This document shows, in pieces, positions 23,777-31,779 of a stretch of 33,035 nt of DNA. The translations under genes were made by a program, and so were the position numbers. The notes beneath the pieces are model-generated. The model had not been told where the DNA came from. It saw only the letters and a list, made by a program, of their open reading frames with translations, and did not search any database. Position 1 is the first letter of the stretch; the number at the start of each line of letters is the position of its first letter. Source of the DNA: Planctomycetota bacterium (lineage in GTDB: Bacteria > Planctomycetota > UBA1135 > GCA-002686595); NCBI GenBank assembly GCA_029259595.1, contig JAJDEW010000135.1, forward strand, positions 1 through 33,035, in the 5' to 3' direction.

Positions 23777-25201
23777 TCAAGGATGGAGGATCTTGGGCCG
23801 GTTCTTGAAGCCCGGCCCGGAGCCGTCGACCGTGATCAGGGCGGTCTTCACCTCCGTGTCGACGCCGGTCGGTCCGGAGACGAACAGGGTCACGGTGTAG
23901 GTCCCGGGCGCGAAGTAGACGTGCGAGGGATTCGCCAGGGTCGACGATCCGGAGTCCCCGAAGTCCCAGATGCGCGAGCTGACCGTCCCGACCGTGAGGT
24001 CCGTGAACGACACGTTCAAGGGCGCCGGTCCCGAGACGACCGAGGGCGTGAAGTTCGCGATCGGCCGCGGCATGACCCCGTTCAGCACCGTGTCGCCACC
24101 GATGACGACGTTCAGGTGCAGGTCCTCGGCCGCGGTTCCGTGCTGCGCCGGGTAGGCGAAGCCGATGTCGAGGGTGCCGGCGGGCAGGACCACCGCATAG
24201 GAGCCGTTCGCGGCCGAGTCGTCGGCGCAGGTCACGACCGAAGCACCGGTCCCGGAGAAGTCCACGTCCACGTCGACGCCCGCGAGCGCCGTCCCGGACA
24301 CGTTGCGGATGATCCCGGAGACGACGAAGCCGTTGACACAGGTCAGGATCCCCACGTTCGTCGGTCCGGTGACGATGACGGACTCGTCGTCGGCCGCCAC
24401 GAGCCGCTGGGCCAGGGGCGGGCACACCTCGACGTCGTAGACCCCCATCGGGACCACGATCGAGAAGTTGCCGAAGGCGTCCGTGTTGTCCCGGGGCGTG
24501 TAGAGCTGGACCCCCGTCGCACTGTCGAAGACGTCCATGTCCAGGGCGCTCAGGCCGACCGCCGAGGAGTTCTGGACCGTCCCCGAGAGGTGGAATCCGG
24601 CCGGGATCACGATGTCACCGAGGTTCGTGTCGACCGTCGGAGCCAGCGTCAGACGCGTCGGGGCCAAGAGCCCTCCGAGGACGCCGTTCGTGTCCAGCTC
24701 GAGATTGATCTCGTTCGGCGGCGCCGCCACGCTGAAGTTGCCGAAAGCGTCCGTCGTGTCGTTCTTGAGCAGGAGGTTTTCGCCCGTCAGCTTGTTCACG
24801 ACGTCGACGTTGATGTTGGCGACCGGATTCCCGTTGGCGCGGACGCAGCGGGCCGAGACGGCGACCCCCGCCGGCAGCACGATCGTGCCCATGTTCTTCG
24901 TCCCGACGACCACGACGTTCTCGACGACCTGCGCCAGGTGCGTCGTGACCGGCGGCGGCGGTGCGTGGAAGATCACGTCGTAGATGCCGTTCGGTACCGT
25001 CGTCGTGAAGAAACCGTTGGCGTCCGTACCGTCGTTGAAGATGTCGGGGTCGCCGCCCCCACCTTGGTTGTCGACATCGATGTCGACACCGGGAACACCG
25101 ACGCCGTTCGCGTCGACGACGCGGCCGGTGATGAAGTCGGCGGAGGCTGACGAGGCCAGGGCCGAGCAGGCGACAAGACTGAGGAGGATGGAGAGTCGCA
25201 T
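23777..25201 (-). CDS. Secreted carboxypeptidase-regulatory-like protein with one PKD domain
   Basis: A 474-residue secreted protein. The signal peptide is MRLSILLSLVACSALASSASA. Residues about 23-375 carry several carboxypeptidase-regulatory-like domains (GRVVDANGVGVPGVDID; DAFGNFSVAAP; NGSYAVVLPAGTLDIGFAY), and about 376-462 form a single PKD domain (SRIWDFGDSGSS...HVYFAPGTYTVTLFVSGP). The N-terminal 375 residues are clearly paralogous to the eight-PKD gene next to it, with long stretches of near-identical DNA (25000-25145 against 23316-23460). No enzyme motif is visible; a structural or adhesive extracellular role is likely but unproven. A sigma-54-like element lies about 58 nt upstream of the start and a strong hairpin follows the stop, so it is probably its own transcription unit. 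Confidence 0.9.
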   Translation of the reverse strand: MRLSILLSLVACSALASSASADFITGRVVDANGVGVPGVDIDVDNQGGGGDPDIFNDGTDANGFFTTTVPNGIYDVIFHAPPPPVTTHLAQVVENVVVVGTKNMGTIVLPAGVAVSARCVRANGNPVANINVDVVNKLTGENLLLKNDTTDAFGNFSVAAPPNEINLELDTNGVLGGLLAPTRLTLAPTVDTNLGDIVIPAGFHLSGTVQNSSAVGLSALDMDVFDSATGVQLYTPRDNTDAFGNFSIVVPMGVYDVEVCPPLAQRLVAADDESVIVTGPTNVGILTCVNGFVVSGIIRNVSGTALAGVDVDVDFSGTGASVVTCADDSAANGSYAVVLPAGTLDIGFAYPAQHGTAAEDLHLNVVIGGDTVLNGVMPRPIANFTPSVVSGPAPLNVSFTDLTVGTVSSRIWDFGDSGSSTLANPSHVYFAPGTYTVTLFVSGPTGVDTEVKTALITVDGSGPGFKNRPKILHP

Positions 25202-25258
25202 TCTGTTGTTCTGTTCGAAGGGGGACGGGAAAGGGAAATCGAAGTGAACCCTCCCCTG

Positions 25259-25274
25259 TGCAAACGCGGGTCCA
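25259..25274 (-). promoter_or_regulatory. Sigma-54-like promoter, weaker match
   Basis: On the minus strand TGGACCC-gcgt-TTGCA has the invariant GG and GC with correct spacing and a perfect -12 half. Its -24 half departs from TGGCACG at three positions. The predicted leader to the ATG at 25201 is about 47 nt. It gains weight from the better match in front of the paralogous gene at 23593. Confidence 0.35.
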
Positions 25275-25400
25275 AAGCCCTTCGAGCGCGCAACGACGGC
25301 ACGAACGACCGACGCACCGCCGACGGATTCCAGATCGCGGACGCGATTCTCCGCTCTGGACCGTTCGACTTCGAAACGCGCGCGAAGACGCGCGGCGCCG

Positions 25401-25964
25401 TCAGGCGCTCGGCCAGAACAGCATGAAGAGCGCCGCCGTCGCCGCGCCGTAGACCAACCCGTCGGCCATCTCCTTGAGCGTGCTCGTCCACGTGCGTCCG
25501 AACCAGATCGAGCCCCACACGAGGCCGAAGGAGTTGGCGAGGAACGCCACGGTCCACACGAAGCGGAAGACGAAGGCCCCGCTCTCGCCGCGCTCGAGTC
25601 CGAGGGCCGCGACGTAGGCCACGAGCAAGGCCGTGATCCCGTTGAACACGAAGGAGACCGCCATGTTCTTGCCCATGTTCTCGGTCCCCTCCGCCTTCAG
25701 GACAAGGAAGCCCTTCGGGCCGCGGTTGTAGCGCTCCATCCACACGGGATCCTTGAGCTGCGACGGATCCGAACAATAAGGGAAGCTGTACTGGGCACCC
25801 TTCGCCGCCATGTCCCGCAGCACACGCATGACGCCCTCCTCGTCCGGGAGCGGCTTCCAATCGCTGCGGTGGTGCGGCGACACCATCCACATCAAGAAGC
25901 TCAGGAAGAAAACGGCGACGGCCGACAGGAGAATCGGCAACCAAAGCTCGGAAAGCTCGACCAT
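25401..25964 (-). CDS. Small four-helix membrane protein, function unknown
   Basis: A 187-residue integral membrane protein. The first membrane segment follows the start directly (LWLPILLSAVAVFFLSFLMW). A polar region of about 75 residues comes next, with SPHHRSDWKPLPDEEGVMRVL and a single Cys in YSFPYCSDPSQL. Three more hydrophobic segments are AVSFVFNGITALLVAYVAAL, FVFRFVWTVAFLANSFGLVW and DGLVYGAATAALFMLFW. No known family is recognised with confidence. The start at 25964 is chosen because it directly precedes the first helix; an in-frame ATG at 26018 would add 18 proline-rich residues. Neither has a Shine-Dalgarno sequence. It lies downstream of the dioxygenase gene in the same direction, separated by about 190 bp and a hairpin. 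Confidence 0.82.
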   Translation of the reverse strand: MVELSELWLPILLSAVAVFFLSFLMWMVSPHHRSDWKPLPDEEGVMRVLRDMAAKGAQYSFPYCSDPSQLKDPVWMERYNRGPKGFLVLKAEGTENMGKNMAVSFVFNGITALLVAYVAALGLERGESGAFVFRFVWTVAFLANSFGLVWGSIWFGRTWTSTLKEMADGLVYGAATAALFMLFWPSA

Positions 25965-26069
25965 GGGGTGCGGGAGGTTCGTGTCCGGAGGGGAGCGCGG
26001 AACGCTCGTCACGATCATCCGAAGCGCGTCGCAGGTGAGCGCCCAGTCTCGTCGACACCTGCGCGCGTT

Positions 26070-26097
26070 ACCAGGAAGACTTGTGCCCGTTCCTGGT
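26070..26097 (-). terminator. Hairpin downstream of the dioxygenase gene
   Basis: ACCAGGAA (26070-26077) pairs perfectly with TTCCTGGT (26090-26097) around a 12-nt loop. It lies 57 nt after the minus-strand dioxygenase stop and before the membrane-protein gene. It lacks a T tract; a terminator is the simplest reading and a regulatory inverted repeat is the alternative. Confidence 0.4.
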
Positions 26098-26153
26098 TCA
26101 ACGGCCTCCCTGAGCGAGCTCGACGGAGCAAGCGCGCTCCTATCGCGAGCTCG

Positions 26154-27017
26154 CTAGGCGAGTTCGACGCAGAGTCGGCTCAGGCTGCCGAGGTCGAAGC
26201 CTTCGATCGGGTAGGTCACGGAGCTCGTCGCCTCGGCCGCGGCTCCCAGGGCGAAGAAGAGCGGCTGCAGGTGCTCGCGGGTCGGATGAGCCTGCTCGAT
26301 GGCCGGCGCCTTGTCCTCGCAGTCCAGGACCAGGTCGACGTCGCGAGCACTCAGCGCCGCGCGCATCCAGGCTTCGAAGTCGGTCGCCCAGGTCGGCGCC
26401 GTGGACGACCCTTCCCAGGCGAGGCTCCGCAGGTTGTGGACCATGCCCCCGCTCGCCAGGATCACGACGCCCTCGTCCGCCAGCGGCGCGAGCTTGCGCC
26501 CGAGCGCGAAGATCTCGCGCGGCGCGGACGTCGAAGGCAGCGAGAGCTGCAGCACCGGCACGTCGGCGCGAGGAAACATGTGAACGAGCGGCACCCAGAC
26601 GCCGTGATCCCAGGGCCGCGTGGCCTCGTCCTGTACGCCGGGCAAGAGCGCGCGCACGCGCGCGGCGAGCTCCGGTGCACCGGGTGCGGCGTAGACCACG
26701 CACGAGAGCTCGTCGGGAAACCCGCGGAAGTCGTACAGCAGGGGCCGCGTCTCCGTCGTCCCGAGGCGCGCGGGCGTCCGCTCCCAGTGGGCCGACACCG
26801 CCAGGATCGCCTTCGGCACCGTCCAGTTCGCGGTCCACGTGCGAAACGAACGACCGCGCTCCTCGTCGAGCGCCAACATCGGATCCGCGTGGGAGACGAA
26901 CGCGACCGACGGCGTTCGCGGAACGGTCCCTTCACTCGGTTTCTGCATTGCGTTCAACCAGGTCGAAGCGACGCCGGCGGCGCCTGCGGCACAGAACTGG
27001 CGCCGCGTGGGTCTCAC
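26154..27017 (-). CDS. DODA-type extradiol ring-cleavage dioxygenase with Tat-like signal
   Basis: A 287-residue class-III extradiol dioxygenase of the 4,5-DOPA dioxygenase (YgiD/LigB-like) family. Conserved features are VSHADP with His43, LAVSAHWER with His77, ASGGMVHNLR, and HPTREHLQPLFFALGA near the C terminus. These supply the metal-binding and acid-base histidines of the family, which opens catechol-type rings using O2. The N terminus TRRQFCAAGAAGVAS resembles a twin-arginine signal, suggesting export, which is not usual for YgiD. The start is a GTG at 27017 overlapping the MarR stop as GTGA; a GTG at 27020 is equally possible, and an ATG at about 26948 would drop the signal. Overlap with the MarR gene suggests a substrate-inducible operon. 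Confidence 0.85.
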   Translation of the reverse strand: MRPTRRQFCAAGAAGVASTWLNAMQKPSEGTVPRTPSVAFVSHADPMLALDEERGRSFRTWTANWTVPKAILAVSAHWERTPARLGTTETRPLLYDFRGFPDELSCVVYAAPGAPELAARVRALLPGVQDEATRPWDHGVWVPLVHMFPRADVPVLQLSLPSTSAPREIFALGRKLAPLADEGVVILASGGMVHNLRSLAWEGSSTAPTWATDFEAWMRAALSARDVDLVLDCEDKAPAIEQAHPTREHLQPLFFALGAAAEATSSVTYPIEGFDLGSLSRLCVELA

Positions 27018-27490
27018 CACTCGGCGCCCTGGGTCATGCGCGTCTCCTGACGCGCGACGAGATCCTCGAGCGTGTCGTGCAGACCCTTGAGCTCGTGGAA
27101 GGGCAGGTGCGCGAACTGGTTCTTGTGGATCTGCATCACCGCGTCGAAGAGGTCGTCGCAGAGCTTCTTGCCGCGCGCCGTCGCCTTGGTCAACACGACG
27201 CGGCGGTCCGACAGACTGCGCGAACGCTTGACGAGCCCCGCCCCGACCATCCGGTCGATCAGGCGCGTCACGTCGGGCACGCGGTTCAGGAGGTTCGTGG
27301 CCAGGTGCTGGCACGACGCCCCCTCGGGACCGGCGCCGAGCACGATGCGCAGCACGTTGTACTGGGTGAACGTCAGGTCGTGGGCGCGGAACAGGGTCTC
27401 GAACTCCAGGACCAGGGCCTCGTGCGCGCGCACGAGGTTCAGGAACGCGTCGCGTCCGACCAACTCACGGGACTTCTTCTCGAGCGGCAT
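27014..27490 (-). CDS. MarR-family transcriptional regulator
   Basis: A 158-residue winged-helix regulator of the MarR family. The DNA-binding region includes LTFTQYNVLRIVLGAGPEGASCQ, then the recognition helix VPDVTRLIDRMVGAGLV and the diagnostic wing SLSDRRVVLTKATARGKKL. MarR proteins bind DNA as dimers and usually release it when a phenolic or similar ligand binds. This fits the overlapping dioxygenase gene, whose family cleaves catechols. The start at 27490 is preceded by GAGGT at a suitable distance on the minus strand, one of the few clear ribosome-binding sites in this window; a longer start at 27526 is less likely. It is probably autoregulated together with the dioxygenase. Confidence 0.92.
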   Translation of the reverse strand: MPLEKKSRELVGRDAFLNLVRAHEALVLEFETLFRAHDLTFTQYNVLRIVLGAGPEGASCQHLATNLLNRVPDVTRLIDRMVGAGLVKRSRSLSDRRVVLTKATARGKKLCDDLFDAVMQIHKNQFAHLPFHELKGLHDTLEDLVARQETRMTQGAEW

Positions 27491-27500
27491 GGGGCTACCT

Positions 27501-27527
27501 CGTGGACCATTCTCGGGGACTTCCACG
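27501..27527. promoter_or_regulatory. Possible MarR operator (weak inverted repeat)
   Basis: CGTGGA and TCCACG form a 6-bp inverted repeat with a 15-nt gap, 11-37 nt upstream of the MarR start. Position and half-site spacing suit an autoregulatory MarR site, but short arms like this occur by chance. Confidence 0.22.
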
Positions 27528-27645
27528 TTTCTTTGTCATCACAGAGGCTGGAATTACGGGGAAACCGGGGCATTTGACGGTCGCGATACCGATTCGGCGC
27601 CCGCGCTGGGGTGGGGGGCTCTCCTGGGGCCAGCCGGGACGGGTG

Positions 27646-27812
27646 CTAGCAGCCTGATGGAAAAGTGCTTCGGATGCGATGCATGGGACCGGGAGGCCCG
27701 GCGGGTGCGCGAGAACGCAGGCGAATCGGTCGATTCGGCGAGGCTTTCGTGTGCCGGCCGGGCTTTCCGGACGCGTGCAGCGCGCCGGATGACTTTTTCA
27801 TCAGGCTGCGAG
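27646..27812. mobile_element. MITE-like element, copy B (complete, 167 bp)
   Basis: The ends form 21-bp terminal inverted repeats with 19 of 21 matches: the left end reads CTAG then CAGCCTGATGGAAAAGT, and the right end is ACTTTTTCATCAGGCTG then CGAG. The interior matches the start of the window at 123 of 126 positions. It encodes nothing. No convincing target-site duplication is visible; CTAG may belong to the element or to the target. No matching transposase gene lies in the window, so movement would need a transposase elsewhere. The remaining gap between the MarR and ECF genes (27491-27645 and 27813-28013) shows only the weak MarR site. Confidence 0.8.
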
Positions 27813-28013
27813 GGCAGGTCGTTCGTGAGGCGACCGTGCGCCTCCTGGAGGGGAAGCTCGTCGTCGCGGGGAAGTCAGCGGGCGAAGCGAGCTACGCTCG
27901 CATCCGCCGCGCAGCGAGCCGCAACGGACTCGGAGTCCCCCCTTCCGCAAACCGGGTGAGAAAGTCGGAGTTCGACGCACCGTTTCGGGACCGCGCGACC
28001 AAACGACTTCGCC

Positions 28014-31000
28014 ATGACGACTCCCGCCTTCGATGCGCCCGACGACCTCCGATCGACCGCCGCGCTCCGCCGCCTGGCGCACGGACTCCTGTTCGATCGG
28101 GCGAGCGCGGACGACGTCGTTCAAGAAGCCTGGCTCACCGTCACGCGGCAAGCGCCGCCGCGCGGCGTCGCGCTCGGCGCCTGGCTCGCGGGTTGCGTGC
28201 GCCGTACCGCCCGCGGCCTGAACCGGGCCGCAGGACGTCGACGCCGGCTCGAACAGAGCGTCGCGCGGAGCGAAGTCCAGGCGGACGTGACGGACGGCGC
28301 GGAGCGACTCGAAGTCCTGCGCAAGCTGGTCGAGGCGGTGCAGGCCCTGGACGAGCCCTACCGACGGACGCTCTTGCTGCGCTTCTTCGACGACCTCGGG
28401 CCGGGGGAGATCGCTCGTCGCGAAGGCGTGCCCCTCGAGACGGTGCGGTCGCGCGTACGACGCGGCCTGGCGCGGCTGCGGATCGTCCTCGATCCGGGTG
28501 GGGACCCTTGCGCCGGCGCCGACGGCGAGCAGGACCGCGCGCGCTTCCTGGCGGGCTTGCTGCCGCTCGCGTCCGCCTCCACGCGCAGCGCGCCGCTTCC
28601 GCCCTGGAGCGGGCTGTTCGCGAGCTCCGCGAAGACCGCCGGCGCCGTTGCCTTCGTCGCCGTCTCGCTCGCGCTGGTCGCGCACTTCGTCCTGCGCGAA
28701 CGACCGTCGCTGCCCCCCTCCTCGGGAAACGAGGGCACGCCTCCGCTCGCGTTCGACACGGACGAGCGCGCGCTCGACACGGCCTCGCTCACGAACGCGG
28801 GCGACGCTGCGACCGCGACGCAACGCTCCGCGCTGCGCAACGCGGCCGCGGAAGCGACGTGGATCGTCGGTGGGCGCCTCACGCTCGGGTTGTGCGAGGC
28901 CTTCCCCGCTGCACCGGTCCAGGTCGAGTTGCTGGCGACTTCCGCGGACGGACTCGGCGGAGAGCGGCTGGCCGTCGCCCGCACGACCAGCGACGCGAAC
29001 GGACGCTTTTCCTGCAAGCTGCCCCGGCCGACGCGAGCCTCCATCGTCGTCGCGACCCCGACGGGCGTGGAGCTCTTCGTCGTGCCCGCTCGAGTGCGCG
29101 TCGATCCGTCCAGCGCGGCACCGACGTCGCTCGAACCGCTCGCCTTCCCCATCGACGCCTGGCTCGTGGGGCGGGTCGTCGACGAGCGCGGGACTCCGGT
29201 CGCCGGCGCACGCATCGCCACGTTCCACCAAGAGGGCCACACCGCACAGGACGGCAGCTTCCGCGTTCCCGCGAGCTCGCACGTCCTGTTGCTCCACGGC
29301 ACCGTGCTCGCAAACGGCTTCGAGGACGAACCCTTCTGGCTGCCGCCGCGCGCCGGCACGATCGACGCCGGTACGCTGACCCTCACCCCCGCGCGCACGC
29401 TGTCCGGCCGCGTGGTCGACCTTGCAGGCGCGCCCCTCGCCGGAGTGCGCGTCGGGAGCACCTGGGCCGTTCCCGGGCACGCAAGCTCGCGCTCCGAAGC
29501 GTTCACCGACGACGCGGGCCACTTCGAGCTCGACGGTCTCCGTTCCAACCCGTCCCGCGCCAACCCGTCCTTTGGCGAACCCGTTCAGGTCTGCTTCGAG
29601 CAAGCGGGCTACGCGCGCGCCCGGGAGGAGGTCGTGCAACGGGCGGATGGAAGCTTCGAGGACCTGCAGGTCACGCTGTCGAGGGGTTCGAGCGTGAGCG
29701 GAACCGTGCGCGCGCCGGATGGCTCGCCCGCGGCCGCGATCGAGGTCGTCGCAGCCGACGGCCCGCGGGTCGAACCTCGCACGGTGACCTGGACCGACGC
29801 GCAGGGAGCCTTCACGCTCGAGCACGTTCCACCCGGTCCACGCACCCTCTGGGCCTTGCGTCCGGGCGCCAACGTCGCGCGCGCTGCGATCGTCGTTCCG
29901 CCGGAAGGCGGACGGCTCGCGGGCCTCGAGCTCGCCTTCGCACGCGGGCCCGCGCTGACCGGAAGGGTGCTCGACGAAGCGGACGAGCCCGTCGCCGGGC
30001 TGTTCGTCTTGCTCGGCCCCTTCCAGGACGCTTCCCAGTGGGTCGATCCGGTCCGGACGGATGCGAACGGGCGCTTCGGCTTCGAGGATCTCCCGGACCC
30101 GCCCTTCAGCCTCACCCTCTTCGGCAGCGGCACCACGCGCCTCGAAACCCGCATCGAGTCGCTCGACGGAACCGAACGCGTCTTGCGGGTTCAGTCCGCG
30201 GCCAGCCTCGCGGGCACGGTGCTCGACGGCACCACGGGCAGCCCCCTTCCGGCCTTCACGCTGCGCGCCCGGATCGCGGTTCCGACGATCGCCGACGTCA
30301 TGGACACGGTCGCCCAACGCTGGTCGTCCCCGGGCCTCCCGTTCGTGGATCCGAACGGGACCTTCCGTGTGCAGGGCATGGATCTGCGCCCGGGGACGAC
30401 GCTGACCGTCGAGGTCAGCGCGCCCGGCTACGGCACGCACCAAACGACCCGCCGCGCCGAGCTCGCGCCCGATCCGGCCGCCTTCGTCCTGACGCTGTTC
30501 CCCGCCGCGACCGTCCGCGGCACCGTGCGCGACGCGGACGACGGCCGACCGCTGGCGGGCCTGCGCGTCACACGCGCCGGCCCGGACCCGCTCGCTCCTG
30601 CCTTCGTGCACGTCTCGACGCGCGCGGGAGAAGCGGCACCTTCCCTGGACCCCACGCGCGACGTCGAGCCTCCCGTCCTGACCGATTCCGACGGCCGCTT
30701 CACGCTGCACGACGTCGCTCCCGGACCGCTGCAGCTCGCGCTCGGCGACGAGTTCGGCACCCTGGCCCAGGACGGACCCTTCAACGTGCCGGCCGGAGCC
30801 ACGCTCGAACGCCACATCGCGGTCCGACGGCCCGCCCCGCTCACCGGCCGCGCGACGGATCCCGACGGCCGAGCCGCCGCCGGCGCTTCGATCCGGATCG
30901 AAGCGGAGTCCGAAAGCCACCACGGCGCGCGCGGCCGGCGCACGACGACCGACGCCGAGGGCCGCTTCCGCCTCGAGCACGTCCCGGCCGGCACCTATCG

Positions 31001-31370
31001 ACTGACCTGGGCCGAACAGCGCGGCTCGGCCTACATCCCGCTCCTGGCGCGAACGATCGTCGTCGAGGACGACGCGCCGGCCTTCGACCTGGCCTTCGAC
31101 GGCGACACGCAGCTCGCAGGCAGCGTCCCCGTGGACGCGGGCGAGACCTTCGCGCTCGTCCGCGCCGAGCGGATCGACGCCGCGGGACAACCGACTCCCG
31201 ACGCGCGCGCCTACGCCGTCCTGACCACCGACGGACGTTTCGCGTGGCGCGGGCTCGTGCCGGGCAGGTACCGGCTCAGTGCACGGGGCCATCGCTCGGA
31301 CGATGGAGCGGTCGCGGAGGTCGAGCTCGCGCCGGGGGCATCGGTCGAGGTCCGTCTCGAGCGTCCCTGA
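28014..31370 (+). CDS. ECF sigma factor fused to a TM helix and carboxypeptidase-regulatory-like repeats
   Basis: An 1118-residue protein. Residues about 13-75 match sigma region 2 (LRSTAALRRLAHGLL, ADDVVQEAWLTV) and about 108-157 match region 4 (ALDEPYRRTLLLRFF, GEIARREGVPLETVRSRVRRGLARLR), the two DNA- and polymerase-binding parts of ECF sigma factors. A proline-rich linker leads to one membrane helix at about 208-227 (AGAVAFVAVSLALVAHFV). Residues about 235-1118 are tandem carboxypeptidase-regulatory-like beta-sandwich domains, many with LTGRVLDEADEPVAGL- or SGTVRAPDGSPAA-type starts and DANGRFGFEDLP-type centres. The likely topology is sigma domain inside and repeats outside, so the sigma factor may be tethered until an envelope signal releases it. 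No anti-sigma gene is adjacent. There is no Shine-Dalgarno sequence; ATG 28014 begins just before region 2. Confidence 0.9.
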   Translation: MTTPAFDAPDDLRSTAALRRLAHGLLFDRASADDVVQEAWLTVTRQAPPRGVALGAWLAGCVRRTARGLNRAAGRRRRLEQSVARSEVQADVTDGAERLEVLRKLVEAVQALDEPYRRTLLLRFFDDLGPGEIARREGVPLETVRSRVRRGLARLRIVLDPGGDPCAGADGEQDRARFLAGLLPLASASTRSAPLPPWSGLFASSAKTAGAVAFVAVSLALVAHFVLRERPSLPPSSGNEGTPPLAFDTDERALDTASLTNAGDAATATQRSALRNAAAEATWIVGGRLTLGLCEAFPAAPVQVELLATSADGLGGERLAVARTTSDANGRFSCKLPRPTRASIVVATPTGVELFVVPARVRVDPSSAAPTSLEPLAFPIDAWLVGRVVDERGTPVAGARIATFHQEGHTAQDGSFRVPASSHVLLLHGTVLANGFEDEPFWLPPRAGTIDAGTLTLTPARTLSGRVVDLAGAPLAGVRVGSTWAVPGHASSRSEAFTDDAGHFELDGLRSNPSRANPSFGEPVQVCFEQAGYARAREEVVQRADGSFEDLQVTLSRGSSVSGTVRAPDGSPAAAIEVVAADGPRVEPRTVTWTDAQGAFTLEHVPPGPRTLWALRPGANVARAAIVVPPEGGRLAGLELAFARGPALTGRVLDEADEPVAGLFVLLGPFQDASQWVDPVRTDANGRFGFEDLPDPPFSLTLFGSGTTRLETRIESLDGTERVLRVQSAASLAGTVLDGTTGSPLPAFTLRARIAVPTIADVMDTVAQRWSSPGLPFVDPNGTFRVQGMDLRPGTTLTVEVSAPGYGTHQTTRRAELAPDPAAFVLTLFPAATVRGTVRDADDGRPLAGLRVTRAGPDPLAPAFVHVSTRAGEAAPSLDPTRDVEPPVLTDSDGRFTLHDVAPGPLQLALGDEFGTLAQDGPFNVPAGATLERHIAVRRPAPLTGRATDPDGRAAAGASIRIEAESESHHGARGRRTTTDAEGRFRLEHVPAGTYRLTWAEQRGSAYIPLLARTIVVEDDAPAFDLAFDGDTQLAGSVPVDAGETFALVRAERIDAAGQPTPDARAYAVLTTDGRFAWRGLVPGRYRLSARGHRSDDGAVAEVELAPGASVEVRLERP

Positions 31371-31779
31371 CCCGGAGATCGCCGACCTTGGCGATTGCCG
31401 AGCGCGCGAACGTCGGGGACGAAGCCTGGCTCGACATTCGCCCCGTCCCACGGATCAGGTGCTTGCGAAGCGCGGCACGACGAGCGCGGGCCCTTCCCAT
31501 GCACCCGACCGGCGCGCTGCTTCGCGCCCGTGCGGCCGGGTTGCGCGCGACCTGCAGCAGGTCGGCGCGGTTCGTACGCACCGGGTCCGAACGGGCTTCC
31601 CGGGAGGGCCCGCAAGGGACGGCCAGGCGGGTGGCGGCCTTTCCTTCCGCTCGATCCCGGCCGTCCGCGCCAACAAATCCCGCTCCGGTTCAGGTGAGCG
31701 CGCTCGGGCTGCCGAGCGTGTCCGGGATCTCGACCGCGGGGAAGCGGTCGAGCCCGGTCCGCTCCGCCCGACGAACACC
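31371..31779. other. Non-coding gap with several hairpins
   Basis: No gene is supported in these 409 bp, although frames are open because of GC richness. Just after the ECF-fusion stop, ATCGCC-gacctt-GGCGAT (31378-31395) could be a weak terminator without a T tract. A perfect CGACCTG-cag-CAGGTCG palindrome lies at 31548-31564. A third hairpin next to the lipoprotein gene is listed separately. No tRNA-like cloverleaf was recognised. Confidence 0.5.
31729..31752 (+). promoter_or_regulatory. Leader hairpin before the lipoprotein gene
   Basis: CTCGACCGC pairs perfectly with GCGGTCGAG around the 6-nt loop GGGGAA, ending 27 nt before the ATG at 31780. It is either a structured 5' leader or an inverted-repeat protein-binding site; no promoter hexamer close to it was recognised. 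Confidence 0.35.

Noticed and set aside
27801..31451. 1216-codon open frame on the minus strand
   Set aside because: It is the antisense shadow of the ECF-sigma fusion; the translation is repetitive Arg/Gly/Ala without motifs, whereas the plus strand has clear sigma, TM and repeat domains.
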